From Flavicella marina (GTDB lineage Bacteria > Bacteroidota > Bacteroidia > Flavobacteriales > Flavobacteriaceae), in NCBI RefSeq assembly GCF_009193215.1, contig NZ_VYVA01000001.1, forward strand, positions 868,001 through 932,000: a DNA stretch of 64,000 nt. Direction: 5' to 3'. Below the pieces are notes generated by a model, which was not told where the DNA came from, searched no databases, and worked only from the letters and a program-made list of their open reading frames with translations. The first letter of the stretch is position 1. Every line of letters begins with the position of its first letter. The position numbers and the translations under genes were made by a program. This document shows positions 1-8,626 of the stretch, piece after piece.

Positions 1-57
1 TTAAATTGGGTAAACTCGAAAAAAAGCAAGATTTTTGCAATTCGAAAACTAAAAACA

Positions 58-1116
58 ATGTTAGAAGATAAAACACCCAACAAAACGAGTTTGGCTGAAT
101 TAGGAGAATTTGGTTTGATCAAACATTTAACGGAGCATTTTACAATCTCCCGTGAGTCTACAGAAAAAGGCATCGGAGATGACGCTGCGGTCATAGATCA
201 TAACGAACTAAAAACTCTTGTTACTACCGATTTATTAGTAGAAGGCATTCATTTTAATTTGATGTACATGCCACTAAAACATTTAGGATACAAATCGGTC
301 ATGGTAAATTTATCTGATGTGTATGCCATGAATGGTGAAGCCACTCAAATCACAGTTTCTATTGCGGTTTCAAACCGTTTTCCTTTAGAGGCTTTGGAAG
401 AGCTGTATGCAGGGATTCAATTGGCGTGTAAAACATACAACGTTGATTTAATTGGGGGAGACACTACTTCATCTCAAACTGGATTGTTGATCAGTGTAAC
501 TGCTTTAGGAACCGCTAAAAAAGAAGATATTGTTTACCGCAATAATGCAAAACCAAACGATCTATTGGTTGTAACAGGCGACCTTGGTGCTGCGTATTTA
601 GGATTGCAAGTTCTAGAAAGAGAACGTAAAGTTTTTGAAGTAAACCCAAATGCACAACCCGATTTAGACCAATACACATACTTGGTTGAAAGACAATTAA
701 AACCTGAAGCAAGAAAAGACATTCCTAAGCTTTTAAAAGATCTTGGAGTCTTGCCAACTAGTATGATTGATATTTCAGATGGACTGTCATCAGAGGTGAT
801 TCACTTGTGCAAAAACTCTGAAGTTGGTTGCAATGTTTTCGAAGACAAACTACCTTTAGACCCTCAAGTAATTTCTACAGCTGAAGAGTTCAATATGGAC
901 AGTACCATGATTGCACTAAACGGTGGTGAAGATTACGAATTGTTGTTCACCATTTCTCAAGACGACTTTGAAAAAATAAAAGCAAATCCACATTTCTCAA
1001 TCATCGGGCATATGACCGAAAAAAATGAAGGTATCAATTTGGTGACACGTGCAAATCAAAAAATGGAATTAACTGCACAAGGTTGGGATGCTATGTTGAA
1101 AAAAGAAAAGGAATAA
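58..1116 (+). CDS. thiL: Thiamine-monophosphate kinase
   Basis: This cytoplasmic enzyme phosphorylates thiamine monophosphate to thiamine pyrophosphate using ATP, the last step of cofactor biosynthesis. The 352-residue product has the ThiL/AIR-synthase fold signatures: GIGDDAAV near residues 38-45 for nucleotide and metal binding, TTDLLVEGIHF near 56-66, GGDTTSS in the middle and DISDGLSSE in the C-terminal half. Length is normal for the family. The reading frame is open leftwards to the window edge, but the ATG at 58 gives the N-terminus I expect for flavobacterial ThiL (an acidic lead into LGEFGLIKHL), so I keep it. A strong bidirectional hairpin terminator follows. No TPP riboswitch is visible in the 57 bases upstream, although the window starts too close to exclude one. 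Confidence 0.96.
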   Translation: MLEDKTPNKTSLAELGEFGLIKHLTEHFTISRESTEKGIGDDAAVIDHNELKTLVTTDLLVEGIHFNLMYMPLKHLGYKSVMVNLSDVYAMNGEATQITVSIAVSNRFPLEALEELYAGIQLACKTYNVDLIGGDTTSSQTGLLISVTALGTAKKEDIVYRNNAKPNDLLVVTGDLGAAYLGLQVLERERKVFEVNPNAQPDLDQYTYLVERQLKPEARKDIPKLLKDLGVLPTSMIDISDGLSSEVIHLCKNSEVGCNVFEDKLPLDPQVISTAEEFNMDSTMIALNGGEDYELLFTISQDDFEKIKANPHFSIIGHMTEKNEGINLVTRANQKMELTAQGWDAMLKKEKE

Positions 1117-1137
1117 TACCCTTTTTCATTTTTAAAA

Positions 1138-1176
1138 ACAAAAAGTACCCTTCGACAAACGAAGGGTACTTTTTTT
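1138..1176. terminator. Bidirectional intrinsic terminator between thiL and the sulfatase gene
   Basis: A perfect stem with arms AGTACCCTTCG (1144-1154) and CGAAGGGTACT (1160-1170) and a 5-base loop is extended by A-tracts and T-tracts on both sides. It can end transcription from both converging genes. The core CCCTTCGACAA belongs to the dispersed hairpin family seen at 14484, 14672, 47604 and 57219. Confidence 0.88.
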
Positions 1177-1193
1177 AAAACCATTTTCTCTAA

Positions 1194-2582
1194 CTATTCT
1201 CCTCTTACTCTTTTCCCTTCTAACAAAAGATTGTTATAATTTTCTTGCTGCGTAGTCGACAAATTTCCAATCAACAAATTTGTTACCTCGTAAGGATCTG
1301 CCGATAAATCGTACAATTCTTTCACATCAGTATCTATTTCATAAATCAACTTATAAGTAGCATTTCTTACTGCGTAGTGACCATTATCGTTCCCTTCTCC
1401 GGGAACCTCGGTATAGATATATTCTTTCGAAGCAGCACCGGCATCATTCAACAAACTTTTTACACTTTTACTTTGGTAAATTTCAGAAACATCGACCCCA
1501 GCCAACTCTGCAATAGTTGCGTACAAATCTACGGTATGCACCAATGCTTCAGACTCGCGCCCCACACGCGTTCCTAAACCGGAAACTACAAAAGGTACAT
1601 TGATACCCCCTTGATAAATCGATCCTTTACAATGCTTGTCATTATCTGTATACTGCGATACTCTAACAGGAGTACCATTATCTCCAACATAGATTATGAT
1701 GGTATTTTCTTTTTCAGCTTCAGACATCGAGTCAATAAACCTTCCCATTTCGTAATCCATAGCCTCTAACATTGCTAAATACATATACAAATTCGTACTT
1801 GGTCTACCTTGTGAGGCATTTGAAATTAAATAATCATCTGGCATATGAAAAGGGGTATGCGCAGCATTATAAGCCAACCAGATAAACCAAGGTTTGGTTT
1901 GTTCATCACGCCAATCCATTGCAAGTTGGGTATATTTCGTTGTTGAATAATTTTCCATTCGCTCAGCATCTGTTGTCGATGAAAGCGTAGTAAGAGTTTC
2001 ATTTTCTATCAAATCATACGACCAGTAATCAGGAACGCCTGAAGATAAATTTCCGCTAAAAGTACCCACTTTGGTATCATTTGTAGGATGATCTACATCG
2101 TGCCCTAAATGCCATTTTCCAAAAACTGCCGTTGAATAGGCATTGCTTGTATTTTCATTGATATACGATTGCAAAGATTTGTGGGAACTTGACAAAGAAA
2201 CATTTCCTCCTGGTGCTTTTATACCATTTTGAACACCGTGTTTGCCTGTAATAATAGAAGCTCTCGTAGGAGAACACCTCGCATAAGCCCATGCGTTATC
2301 GAAAACCAAACCATTGTTCATCAATTTTTCAAGATTGGGCATCTCTGGTTTTATTGCATTCAGATCCTCTAAATAGTTTGGAGTAGCATCAAGACTAACA
2401 TCATCAGCAATGATCAACAAAATATTTGGGTGTTCTAAGTCTTGTGGCGCTTCGTCTTCTTCTATGGACTCTTCGATCAACTCTTCGTCGGCAGGGACTT
2501 CATCTTCTTCTATAATAGAACTTGAGCAACTAACAGTTGTTAAAAACAAAAAAAAGAAAAGATAGTAGTATATTTTTTTCAT
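1194..2582 (-). CDS. Sulfatase, lipoprotein (S1 family)
   Basis: This is probably an exported arylsulfatase-type hydrolase that removes sulfate esters from polysaccharide or other substrates. The 462-residue product has a lipoprotein signal ending in VSC (lipid-modified Cys19), then a strongly acidic stretch at about 25-48. The sulfatase core starts with the metal-binding pair in IIADD (Asp60, Asp61). The CSPTR motif at 103-107 places Cys103 as the residue matured to formylglycine, as in S1 sulfatases. GKWHLGH and the GDNGTP region are further family motifs. Acidic residues just after the lipidated cysteine resemble the surface-export signal of Bacteroidota lipoproteins, so the enzyme is probably on the cell surface. 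The substrate cannot be told from sequence alone. No SusC/SusD pair is adjacent, so it is not in an obvious polysaccharide-utilisation locus. Confidence 0.92.
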   Translation of the reverse strand: MKKIYYYLFFFLFLTTVSCSSSIIEEDEVPADEELIEESIEEDEAPQDLEHPNILLIIADDVSLDATPNYLEDLNAIKPEMPNLEKLMNNGLVFDNAWAYARCSPTRASIITGKHGVQNGIKAPGGNVSLSSSHKSLQSYINENTSNAYSTAVFGKWHLGHDVDHPTNDTKVGTFSGNLSSGVPDYWSYDLIENETLTTLSSTTDAERMENYSTTKYTQLAMDWRDEQTKPWFIWLAYNAAHTPFHMPDDYLISNASQGRPSTNLYMYLAMLEAMDYEMGRFIDSMSEAEKENTIIIYVGDNGTPVRVSQYTDNDKHCKGSIYQGGINVPFVVSGLGTRVGRESEALVHTVDLYATIAELAGVDVSEIYQSKSVKSLLNDAGAASKEYIYTEVPGEGNDNGHYAVRNATYKLIYEIDTDVKELYDLSADPYEVTNLLIGNLSTTQQENYNNLLLEGKRVRGE

Positions 2583-2609
2583 GTTACGTAGTATTGGTTT
2601 GTACTAGGG

Positions 2610-2627
2610 GTTTGTATAATAACAAAC
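2610..2627. promoter_or_regulatory. Inverted repeat upstream of the sulfatase gene
   Basis: GTTTGT (2610-2615) and ACAAAC (2622-2627) form a 6-bp inverted repeat around an ATAATA spacer, about 28-45 bases upstream of the sulfatase start. This position would suit an operator. It is short and could be chance in AT-rich DNA. Confidence 0.25.
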
Positions 2628-2718
2628 TCAAACTAGAAAACCCTACTATTAAAAATTCCATTAATAAATATTAAAATCTTTTTGAATACCAAAAACTACA
2701 AATTCAAGAGATTAATTC

Positions 2719-3252
2719 TCAAGGCCAGACAAAAACAACACCCACAAAACAATTAATTTTCATTTTAAAATTATCTTGATATATTTTTTCTAAATCACTT
2801 CGATAACGATAATTCACACCTGCCTCTACTCCCATATTTTTAATAAAAAAATATCGGACACTTCCGTTCAATGCAAAATTGAATTTCAATACATCTTGAT
2901 CGATATTTCTTTTAATGAATCCCACTTCAACTCCAATGGGAACTATCCAATGATGAAATTTTCTTGGTTGTTTTTCTAAGAGAATTTTATAGTTGTAAAA
3001 CAACCCAAAACTATAATAATCTATTGCAGGAAACAATTCAGTATACAAACCTATTTCGTAATTCAATGAATGACATGCCAGACGAATTGTAAGATCTAAT
3101 TCACCGTGTTCACTTGTCTCATACGGACCATGAACAGCCATTTTCGGATCAAACGAAAACGACAACAAGCCCTGCTTTTGTGCCCAACAGTTTGAACTTA
3201 ACGAGACTAGAAAAAAAACTAAAAAGAATGATAATTTTATAGAACACCCCAT
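2719..3252 (-). CDS. Exported hypothetical protein, probable outer-membrane beta-barrel
   Basis: I do not recognise a named family. The 177-residue product begins with a signal peptide (hydrophobic stretch about 7-20, cleavage likely after the cysteine-tryptophan-alanine near 23-25). The rest alternates hydrophobic and polar residues in short strands with aromatic residues at strand ends (for example YSFGLFYNYKI and AGVNYRYRSDL). It ends in a hydrophobic strand finishing FVWP. This pattern fits a small outer-membrane barrel of the porin or OmpA-barrel type. It is transcribed away from the giant repeat-protein gene and shares a 209-bp intergenic region with it. A small MipA-like or OprB-like protein is possible, but there is no basis to choose. 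Confidence 0.72.
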   Translation of the reverse strand: MGCSIKLSFFLVFFLVSLSSNCWAQKQGLLSFSFDPKMAVHGPYETSEHGELDLTIRLACHSLNYEIGLYTELFPAIDYYSFGLFYNYKILLEKQPRKFHHWIVPIGVEVGFIKRNIDQDVLKFNFALNGSVRYFFIKNMGVEAGVNYRYRSDLEKIYQDNFKMKINCFVGVVFVWP

Positions 3253-3377
3253 AACATATATTTCTCATAGCTAAAACTTTAGGGGTTCTCCTAAAATACA
3301 TAAAAAGTTTGAATTAACATTTGTTAAACTCAATGTTTTTTTGCTAAAAACATTTTATTTCGTTGCTATTAGCACCC

Positions 3378-3399
3378 AATAGTTGTCTAGACAACTATT
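3378..3399. promoter_or_regulatory. Perfect 22-bp palindrome, candidate operator
   Basis: The arm AATAGTTGTCT at 3378-3388 is followed directly by its exact reverse complement at 3389-3399, with no spacer. Its centre lies about 62 bases upstream of the start of transcription predicted from the -7 box at 3437-3444. That is a typical position for a dimeric activator. No recognisable -33 element accompanies the -7 box, which fits activator dependence. Confidence 0.55.
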
Positions 3400-3436
3400 A
3401 ATATTTTCTTTATTATTAATTATATCTTATATTTAA

Positions 3437-3444
3437 TATTTTTG
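3437..3444 (+). promoter_or_regulatory. Predicted promoter -7 box of the repeat-protein gene
   Basis: TATTTTTG matches the Bacteroidota sigma-ABfr -7 consensus TAnnTTTG and lies 17 bases upstream of the ATG at 3462. I see no TTG in the -33 window, so the promoter looks weak without an activator. Confidence 0.45.
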
Positions 3445-3461
3445 ATTTTCTATTTAAAAAC

Positions 3462-6400
3462 ATGAAAAAGCTTTTTCCGTTACTATATTTCTTCTTTCTA
3501 AGCCTCTGTGCTTCGGCTCAAAATTTTTCTATAGATGGAATTACTGGAATTAGTTTTTCTGAGTCCGACTCTAATTATAATTTAACCATTACCGAATCTT
3601 TTACGGCCTATGGAATATTGGTAGCTCCCAACAATGTTACTTTGAATTATAATTCCGTTGACAACAGTTTCGATATTTCTGGGGCGGTTGAAATTTCTTT
3701 TGATGACGAAGTTATCAATACAGACCTTGAATTATCGGTATCAAATAGAGTTATAGAATCTCTTCTATTCGACATTAACAATGATTTTCAATTTAAAGAT
3801 TTAACTATCTCTCCTGATACATTCGGATTTGAATGGGACAAAACAAACCAACAGTTCGAAATGTTTGGTACCATTGATAGCTCGATTGAATCGAATGATA
3901 TTTCTTTATCTCTCGGAGATGCTGACTCTCCTGGTATCATAATTCAAAATGGAATTGTCGAAAGTATAGACATGAGAGTTACCAGCAACTTTGACTTATA
4001 CGACCTAACATTGAATCCAAATGACCTGACATTTTCATACAACAAATCTTCAGATCAGTTCGAAATGTACGGAAACTTAACCGTTACTTTTGATAGTGAA
4101 AGTATGGATGTCAATCTTGGTGATTCTGACTCTCCTGGTTTACTATATAAAACCAGTAGTATAGAAGCTTTGCAATTTGGAATCACGGCAGATTTTGAAT
4201 TAAAAGGCATAACATTCTCGCCCGAAAATTTAAGTTTTGACTGGGATAAAAACAATAATTACTTCGAAATATATGGGGCTCTCAACAGTACCATTGATGG
4301 AAATGACTTAGCTTTATCTCTAGGTGACTCAGACACACCAGGATTGGTAATCACAAACGGTATTCTTACAGATTTTAATGCAGGTATTACTGCAGATTTC
4401 AACTTAAAAGGATTTGAGTTTAAACCAACAGACCTGACATTTCAATACACTAAATCAAGCAATCAATTCGAAATGTATGGTGCTTTGGATGTTGCTTTCG
4501 ACGGAGAGTCCGTAGCTGTGAATTTAGGAGACGCATCTGTTCCCGGATTGATTTATAAGAACAAAATTGTGGAAGAAATAAACTTTGGTGTTACTGAAGA
4601 CTTTCGACTTAAGAACCTACTAATAAAAGCTGATAATCTCACATTTTTCTATAAAAAATCTGGAAACCAATTCGAAATGTATGGAGACATTAAAATTACC
4701 TTCTCTAGCAATACGGTTGAAGCGGATATGGGAGACAGTTCTGATCCGGGATTTATTTATAAAAATGGAAAAATCACGCAAGTAAATATCGGAATCACAG
4801 AAGATTTTAAAATGTCTGGGTTGCACATTCAAGCAAAAGATTTAGGTGTTGAATGGCAAAGCGACAATGTTTATCACGTATTCGGGGATGCGGATTTAAG
4901 TATCGCCCACGAATCTATTGATGCAGATTTTGGAACTTCATCAGATCCAGGTTTTATTATTCGAGATGATCATTGGCATTATTTTAACGTAGACATCAAC
5001 AGTGATATAAAGCTAGGAAACCTAGAAGTGATTGCAAAAGACCTAGACATCAAATACGATGGAAAATTTGAAGTCACTGGAGAATTAGAAGTAAAAGAGG
5101 TGTTTTCTCTTGCAGTAACACTAGGTAAAGGAAATCAAGCTGGTTTAGAAGTTGATGTAAGTGGTAGTGAACCTCGATTTAAAGTCGAAGACCTTACTAT
5201 TGATATTGAACATGCAAATTTAGGAGCCTTAGACCTAAAACAACTAAAACTTGAATTTAACAGTCATGGTATCGTTGAATCTGATGTAAAAGTGACTTTC
5301 CCTGAAGGATGGGAAGTAGATGCCGATCTGAAATTTGCCGGAAATCCTGCAAAGATTGACGCAATTGATATTGCATACAGAGCTGATAATCTTGCCGAAG
5401 CTATCGAAATTTTTGAAGGTGTACAGCTCACCTACCTAGAAGGAAATGTCAAAAACATTACCCATCCGTCAAAACTTGAAGTAGGTGGTACAATTGGTAC
5501 TATTTACGGAGGCGGATTTACTTTAGCGGGAAAGTCCGCAACATTTTTAGAAATGACAGATGAAGTAACCGTCACTAAAAGTTCTTTCGACATTAAAGGA
5601 GATGTAAATGTGGGTGCATATCGTTCAGGAACAAATTCTTGGCATTCTATACTCGGTCATGGAGATATCGATTTTTATGCAAGGTTTGGACATTATGTAA
5701 AAGTGAACGCCGACGCCAAATACCCTGGAGATCCACTTATTGAAGCTGATATAAATGCATATTTAGATAATCATGGTCACTTTGATGCATTACTCGATGT
5801 TGAGTTTATTGTACCGCATTGGGTCCCATTCATTGGAGGAAAACATTATGGAAGTATTGATGGTGCTGTTCGATATAAAAAAGGATACCTACACGACAGT
5901 TTTGGAGCTGCTTGGGTAAGAATCAAAACATTTTGGCACACGTATCACGTAGGGGCCAAATATAATTTTGGATCAAGACATGTTAGTTCTATTGGTAGCG
6001 GATCTATCAGCTCAATTCAAAGAACCATTCAGAATGACGAACGAAAAGGAAATTCTAAAAAAACTGCAGCAACAACGAGTGTTGTTCATACTTTTACTGT
6101 CCCACAACCTACCCCTAATTCTATGTTGATTGACATTGATTGGGACGGTGAAGTATCCGAAGCTCTTGTGCATGTTATAGGTCCAGAAGGAATTTACGAA
6201 TTGACGAAAGCAGTAGTTCTTGAAGAGAACGATATTAGCACTACTCCAACAATGGGATATGAAGAAAACATGACTACCATTGTTAAAGATACAGTAACTA
6301 CATTTTTGCTTACCACACCTTCTGCTTTTAGTCAAGAAGAAATCATACATTCCGACTTAATTCAAGGACGCTATCAGTTAGTTATTTCTTTTCCAGATGT

Positions 6401-7070
6401 TGCAACTGAAATAGACACCATTCAGATCAAACCAAAATGGCAATTTCCGGCAGCTGAAATAACTGCTACAAAAAATGATGAAAACGAATTTGATCTTGAC
6501 ATAGCCTATTGGTCTTCTTTACCTGATTCTACATATGTATCCTTTTATGCAAATACAACTGCATCTTATGAAGATTCTAGATTGATAAATCACATCAAAG
6601 CTTCTAATTTTGATGACGAGGGTTATGGAGTTGAAAGTTTAACTTATGCACCTCACACTTTCGAAAACACGACTAATGATTTATATTTTTATGCAGTTAT
6701 TGAGGATGGCGTCAATCCTCCATTGACTTCAGAAATTACCTCATCATATTCTCATACTCCAGATCTACATGGAACAATTTCATTTTCAAATTCTGTAACT
6801 GATTTAGACCTTACGGGACTGCGAATTTTTGTGGATGAAGATGATGATGGCTTCTTCGATACCAAATCTACAGGTGGTTTAGAAAAATTTTCACTGTCAA
6901 ATTTAACAGGGGAGTTTTCATTTAGAGATTTAGATGTAGGCACCTACCCGATTCGAGTGGTACTACCTGATGGATATAGAATTACAGGACATACAGATCG
7001 GTTTTCTTCGTTAAGCATCACCTTTGACGGGACTCCTATTGAATTAAACTTTGAAATTGAAACGTATTAA
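3462..7070 (+). CDS. Giant exported protein with tandem 68-residue repeats and SdrB-like C-terminal domain
   Basis: The 1202-residue product has a signal peptide (first 19 residues, ending CASA). Residues 57-119 hold a divergent first repeat, followed by six units of 68, 68, 68, 68, 68 and 67 residues (120-526). Each has the pattern F.W/YdK...QFEMYG...SLGDsdsPGlI...I..df.Lk.L. A further decayed unit starts at 527. Residues about 650-840 are a different glycine- and tyrosine-rich beta region, 850-1090 look like Ig-type beta domains, and the end contains VDEDDDGFFD and a prealbumin-like fold similar to SdrB/SdrD B domains, which bind calcium in known members. There is no T9SS sorting domain and the protein ends EIETY. 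A secreted or surface structural protein is likely. Its specific role is unknown. The next gene follows after one base, so the two are probably co-transcribed. Confidence 0.85.
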   Translation: MKKLFPLLYFFFLSLCASAQNFSIDGITGISFSESDSNYNLTITESFTAYGILVAPNNVTLNYNSVDNSFDISGAVEISFDDEVINTDLELSVSNRVIESLLFDINNDFQFKDLTISPDTFGFEWDKTNQQFEMFGTIDSSIESNDISLSLGDADSPGIIIQNGIVESIDMRVTSNFDLYDLTLNPNDLTFSYNKSSDQFEMYGNLTVTFDSESMDVNLGDSDSPGLLYKTSSIEALQFGITADFELKGITFSPENLSFDWDKNNNYFEIYGALNSTIDGNDLALSLGDSDTPGLVITNGILTDFNAGITADFNLKGFEFKPTDLTFQYTKSSNQFEMYGALDVAFDGESVAVNLGDASVPGLIYKNKIVEEINFGVTEDFRLKNLLIKADNLTFFYKKSGNQFEMYGDIKITFSSNTVEADMGDSSDPGFIYKNGKITQVNIGITEDFKMSGLHIQAKDLGVEWQSDNVYHVFGDADLSIAHESIDADFGTSSDPGFIIRDDHWHYFNVDINSDIKLGNLEVIAKDLDIKYDGKFEVTGELEVKEVFSLAVTLGKGNQAGLEVDVSGSEPRFKVEDLTIDIEHANLGALDLKQLKLEFNSHGIVESDVKVTFPEGWEVDADLKFAGNPAKIDAIDIAYRADNLAEAIEIFEGVQLTYLEGNVKNITHPSKLEVGGTIGTIYGGGFTLAGKSATFLEMTDEVTVTKSSFDIKGDVNVGAYRSGTNSWHSILGHGDIDFYARFGHYVKVNADAKYPGDPLIEADINAYLDNHGHFDALLDVEFIVPHWVPFIGGKHYGSIDGAVRYKKGYLHDSFGAAWVRIKTFWHTYHVGAKYNFGSRHVSSIGSGSISSIQRTIQNDERKGNSKKTAATTSVVHTFTVPQPTPNSMLIDIDWDGEVSEALVHVIGPEGIYELTKAVVLEENDISTTPTMGYEENMTTIVKDTVTTFLLTTPSAFSQEEIIHSDLIQGRYQLVISFPDVATEIDTIQIKPKWQFPAAEITATKNDENEFDLDIAYWSSLPDSTYVSFYANTTASYEDSRLINHIKASNFDDEGYGVESLTYAPHTFENTTNDLYFYAVIEDGVNPPLTSEITSSYSHTPDLHGTISFSNSVTDLDLTGLRIFVDEDDDGFFDTKSTGGLEKFSLSNLTGEFSFRDLDVGTYPIRVVLPDGYRITGHTDRFSSLSITFDGTPIELNFEIETY
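3630..5039 (+). repeat. In-frame tandem repeats of about 204 bp inside the giant protein gene
   Basis: Units begin at about 3630 (189 bp, divergent), 3819, 4023, 4227, 4431, 4635 and 4839. The conserved TTCGAAAT core recurs exactly 204 bases apart at 4263, 4467 and 4671. Units starting 4023 and 4431 both open with GACCTGACATTT. Units at 3819 and 4227 resemble each other (F.WDK type) and units at 4023 and 4431 resemble each other (F.Y.KSS type). The array therefore looks like a duplicated two-unit block of 408 bp. Confidence 0.9.
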
Positions 7071-7071
7071 G

Positions 7072-8616
7072 ATGAAACAACACATTATTTTCATAATTGC
7101 AACCATGATATTTTTGGCATTTCCATCTGCGAATGCACAAGAGGTTATTGTTGCCGAAAATAGTACTCCTGTAGAAAATGCGTTATTTGGATATGCTACG
7201 GCTGTATCCGAGTCTTGGGCTATAGTAAGTGCTCCTCAAAAGGACAGCAATACTAAGCAATGTAGTGGAAGCGTAACTTTTTACAGATTAACAGAAGGTA
7301 AATGGACACTTTTTCAAGAAGTATCTCCTGAAGAACTTAGTGAGTTTTCTAATTTTGGAATGAGTGTATCTATCGAGGGAAATACCGCTGTTGTATCGAG
7401 TATTGGAGATCACGAAAGTGGCCTGTTTTCTGGAGCTGTTTACGTATACCAATTCAACTACACAGAGAACAGTTGGGAATTGACAAAAAAACTAAAAGCA
7501 TCTGATGCAAGTATTGGTACCAGTTTTGGGCATTCGGTTCAAATAAAAGAAAACATGATTCTAGTAGGCGCCTATAATGCTCATGGAAACGAAACAAAAT
7601 CCGGAGCTGCTTATATTTTCGAAAAAAATGAAACTGAGTGGGTAGAAACTTCAAAAATCTATGCCACTGCTGGGAAGAGCAATGATTATTTTGGACATAC
7701 AGTTGAAATCATTTCAAGCACCATTATCGCGATAGGAGCTTATAACGCTGATGGAAATGAAGAACGATCTGGTGCTGTATATATATTCGAAAAAACAGGC
7801 AACAACTGGACTCAAAACACCTTACTAACAGACCCGATTGGTCTTTCTAGTGATTTGTTTGGATATAGCTTAAGCGGACATACATACAACGAAACAGACA
7901 TCTTATTTATCGGAGCACCAGGAACAAATAATGATGCAATGCAAACAGGGTCTGTCTATTTATTTACACATACCAAGGAAGGCAACTGGATAATGAATTA
8001 TGAATTAATAGAAAGCACGAGCCAACATAACGATCATTTTGGCGTTTCTGTTTCTTTTAATAACAAAGGGAGTTTGTTTGTTGGTTCTAATCGAGCTACT
8101 TTCAACTCCATAAAAAATACTGGAAAGGTATATCTTTATGAAAATATAACACTCAACGAAAACGCGTTGGAATCAGGTACGGAATTCAGTGCAAGTACTT
8201 CTTCAAAATTCGATCATTTTGGTTCAAGTATTGCATCTTTTAATGAAAACTTGATCATTGCCTCTCCTTATACTACAACCGATAACAAATCTAATTCTGG
8301 TTCAGTACATTTTTACAGGTACAATTCTGTAATCGATGACGAGAAAAATGTTGAAGCTATATACAGGGTCAATCAAAATTTCCCCAATCCTTTTTCTAAA
8401 AGCACGGTTATCTCATACACCATCAAAAAGCCTGGTCGTGTAGTAATCAACCTTTATGACGACATGGGTAAACTGATCAGCATATTAAAAGACGAATATC
8501 AAGATTTTGGTTCTTATTCTCTGCCAATATCTGCAGATGAACTGAGTAGTGGTCTTTATATTTTTGAATTTAACATCAACGGATTCCAAACCAGTAAAAA
8601 AATGATTGTCTATTAG
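7072..8616 (+). CDS. T9SS-secreted FG-GAP-like beta-propeller protein
   Basis: This exported protein probably acts on or at the cell surface. I start it at the ATG at 7072, one base after the stop of the repeat-protein gene, because it leads directly into a signal peptide (hydrophobic core then ANAQ). The frame is open further up to a TTG inside the upstream gene. The 514 residues carry repeated FG-GAP/integrin-like blades with the pattern FG.SV....n..lvGAyna.gne..SGA.YIFek...W, visible at least six times between about 35 and 420. The last 80 residues are a type A Por secretion tail: NFPNPFSKSTVISY, then LYDDMGKLI, then LSSGLYIFEF and a final KKMIVY. This is the T9SS targeting signal. It probably works with the protein encoded just upstream. 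The ligand is unknown. Confidence 0.9.
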   Translation: MKQHIIFIIATMIFLAFPSANAQEVIVAENSTPVENALFGYATAVSESWAIVSAPQKDSNTKQCSGSVTFYRLTEGKWTLFQEVSPEELSEFSNFGMSVSIEGNTAVVSSIGDHESGLFSGAVYVYQFNYTENSWELTKKLKASDASIGTSFGHSVQIKENMILVGAYNAHGNETKSGAAYIFEKNETEWVETSKIYATAGKSNDYFGHTVEIISSTIIAIGAYNADGNEERSGAVYIFEKTGNNWTQNTLLTDPIGLSSDLFGYSLSGHTYNETDILFIGAPGTNNDAMQTGSVYLFTHTKEGNWIMNYELIESTSQHNDHFGVSVSFNNKGSLFVGSNRATFNSIKNTGKVYLYENITLNENALESGTEFSASTSSKFDHFGSSIASFNENLIIASPYTTTDNKSNSGSVHFYRYNSVIDDEKNVEAIYRVNQNFPNPFSKSTVISYTIKKPGRVVINLYDDMGKLISILKDEYQDFGSYSLPISADELSSGLYIFEFNINGFQTSKKMIVY

Positions 8617-8626
8617 TCAGCAAATC

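Noticed and set aside
1-57. Possible end of a gene before thiL or a TPP riboswitch
   Set aside because: Only 57 bases are visible, and they hold no stop-to-start signal or thi-box motif. The frame is open, but the window edge prevents a decision.
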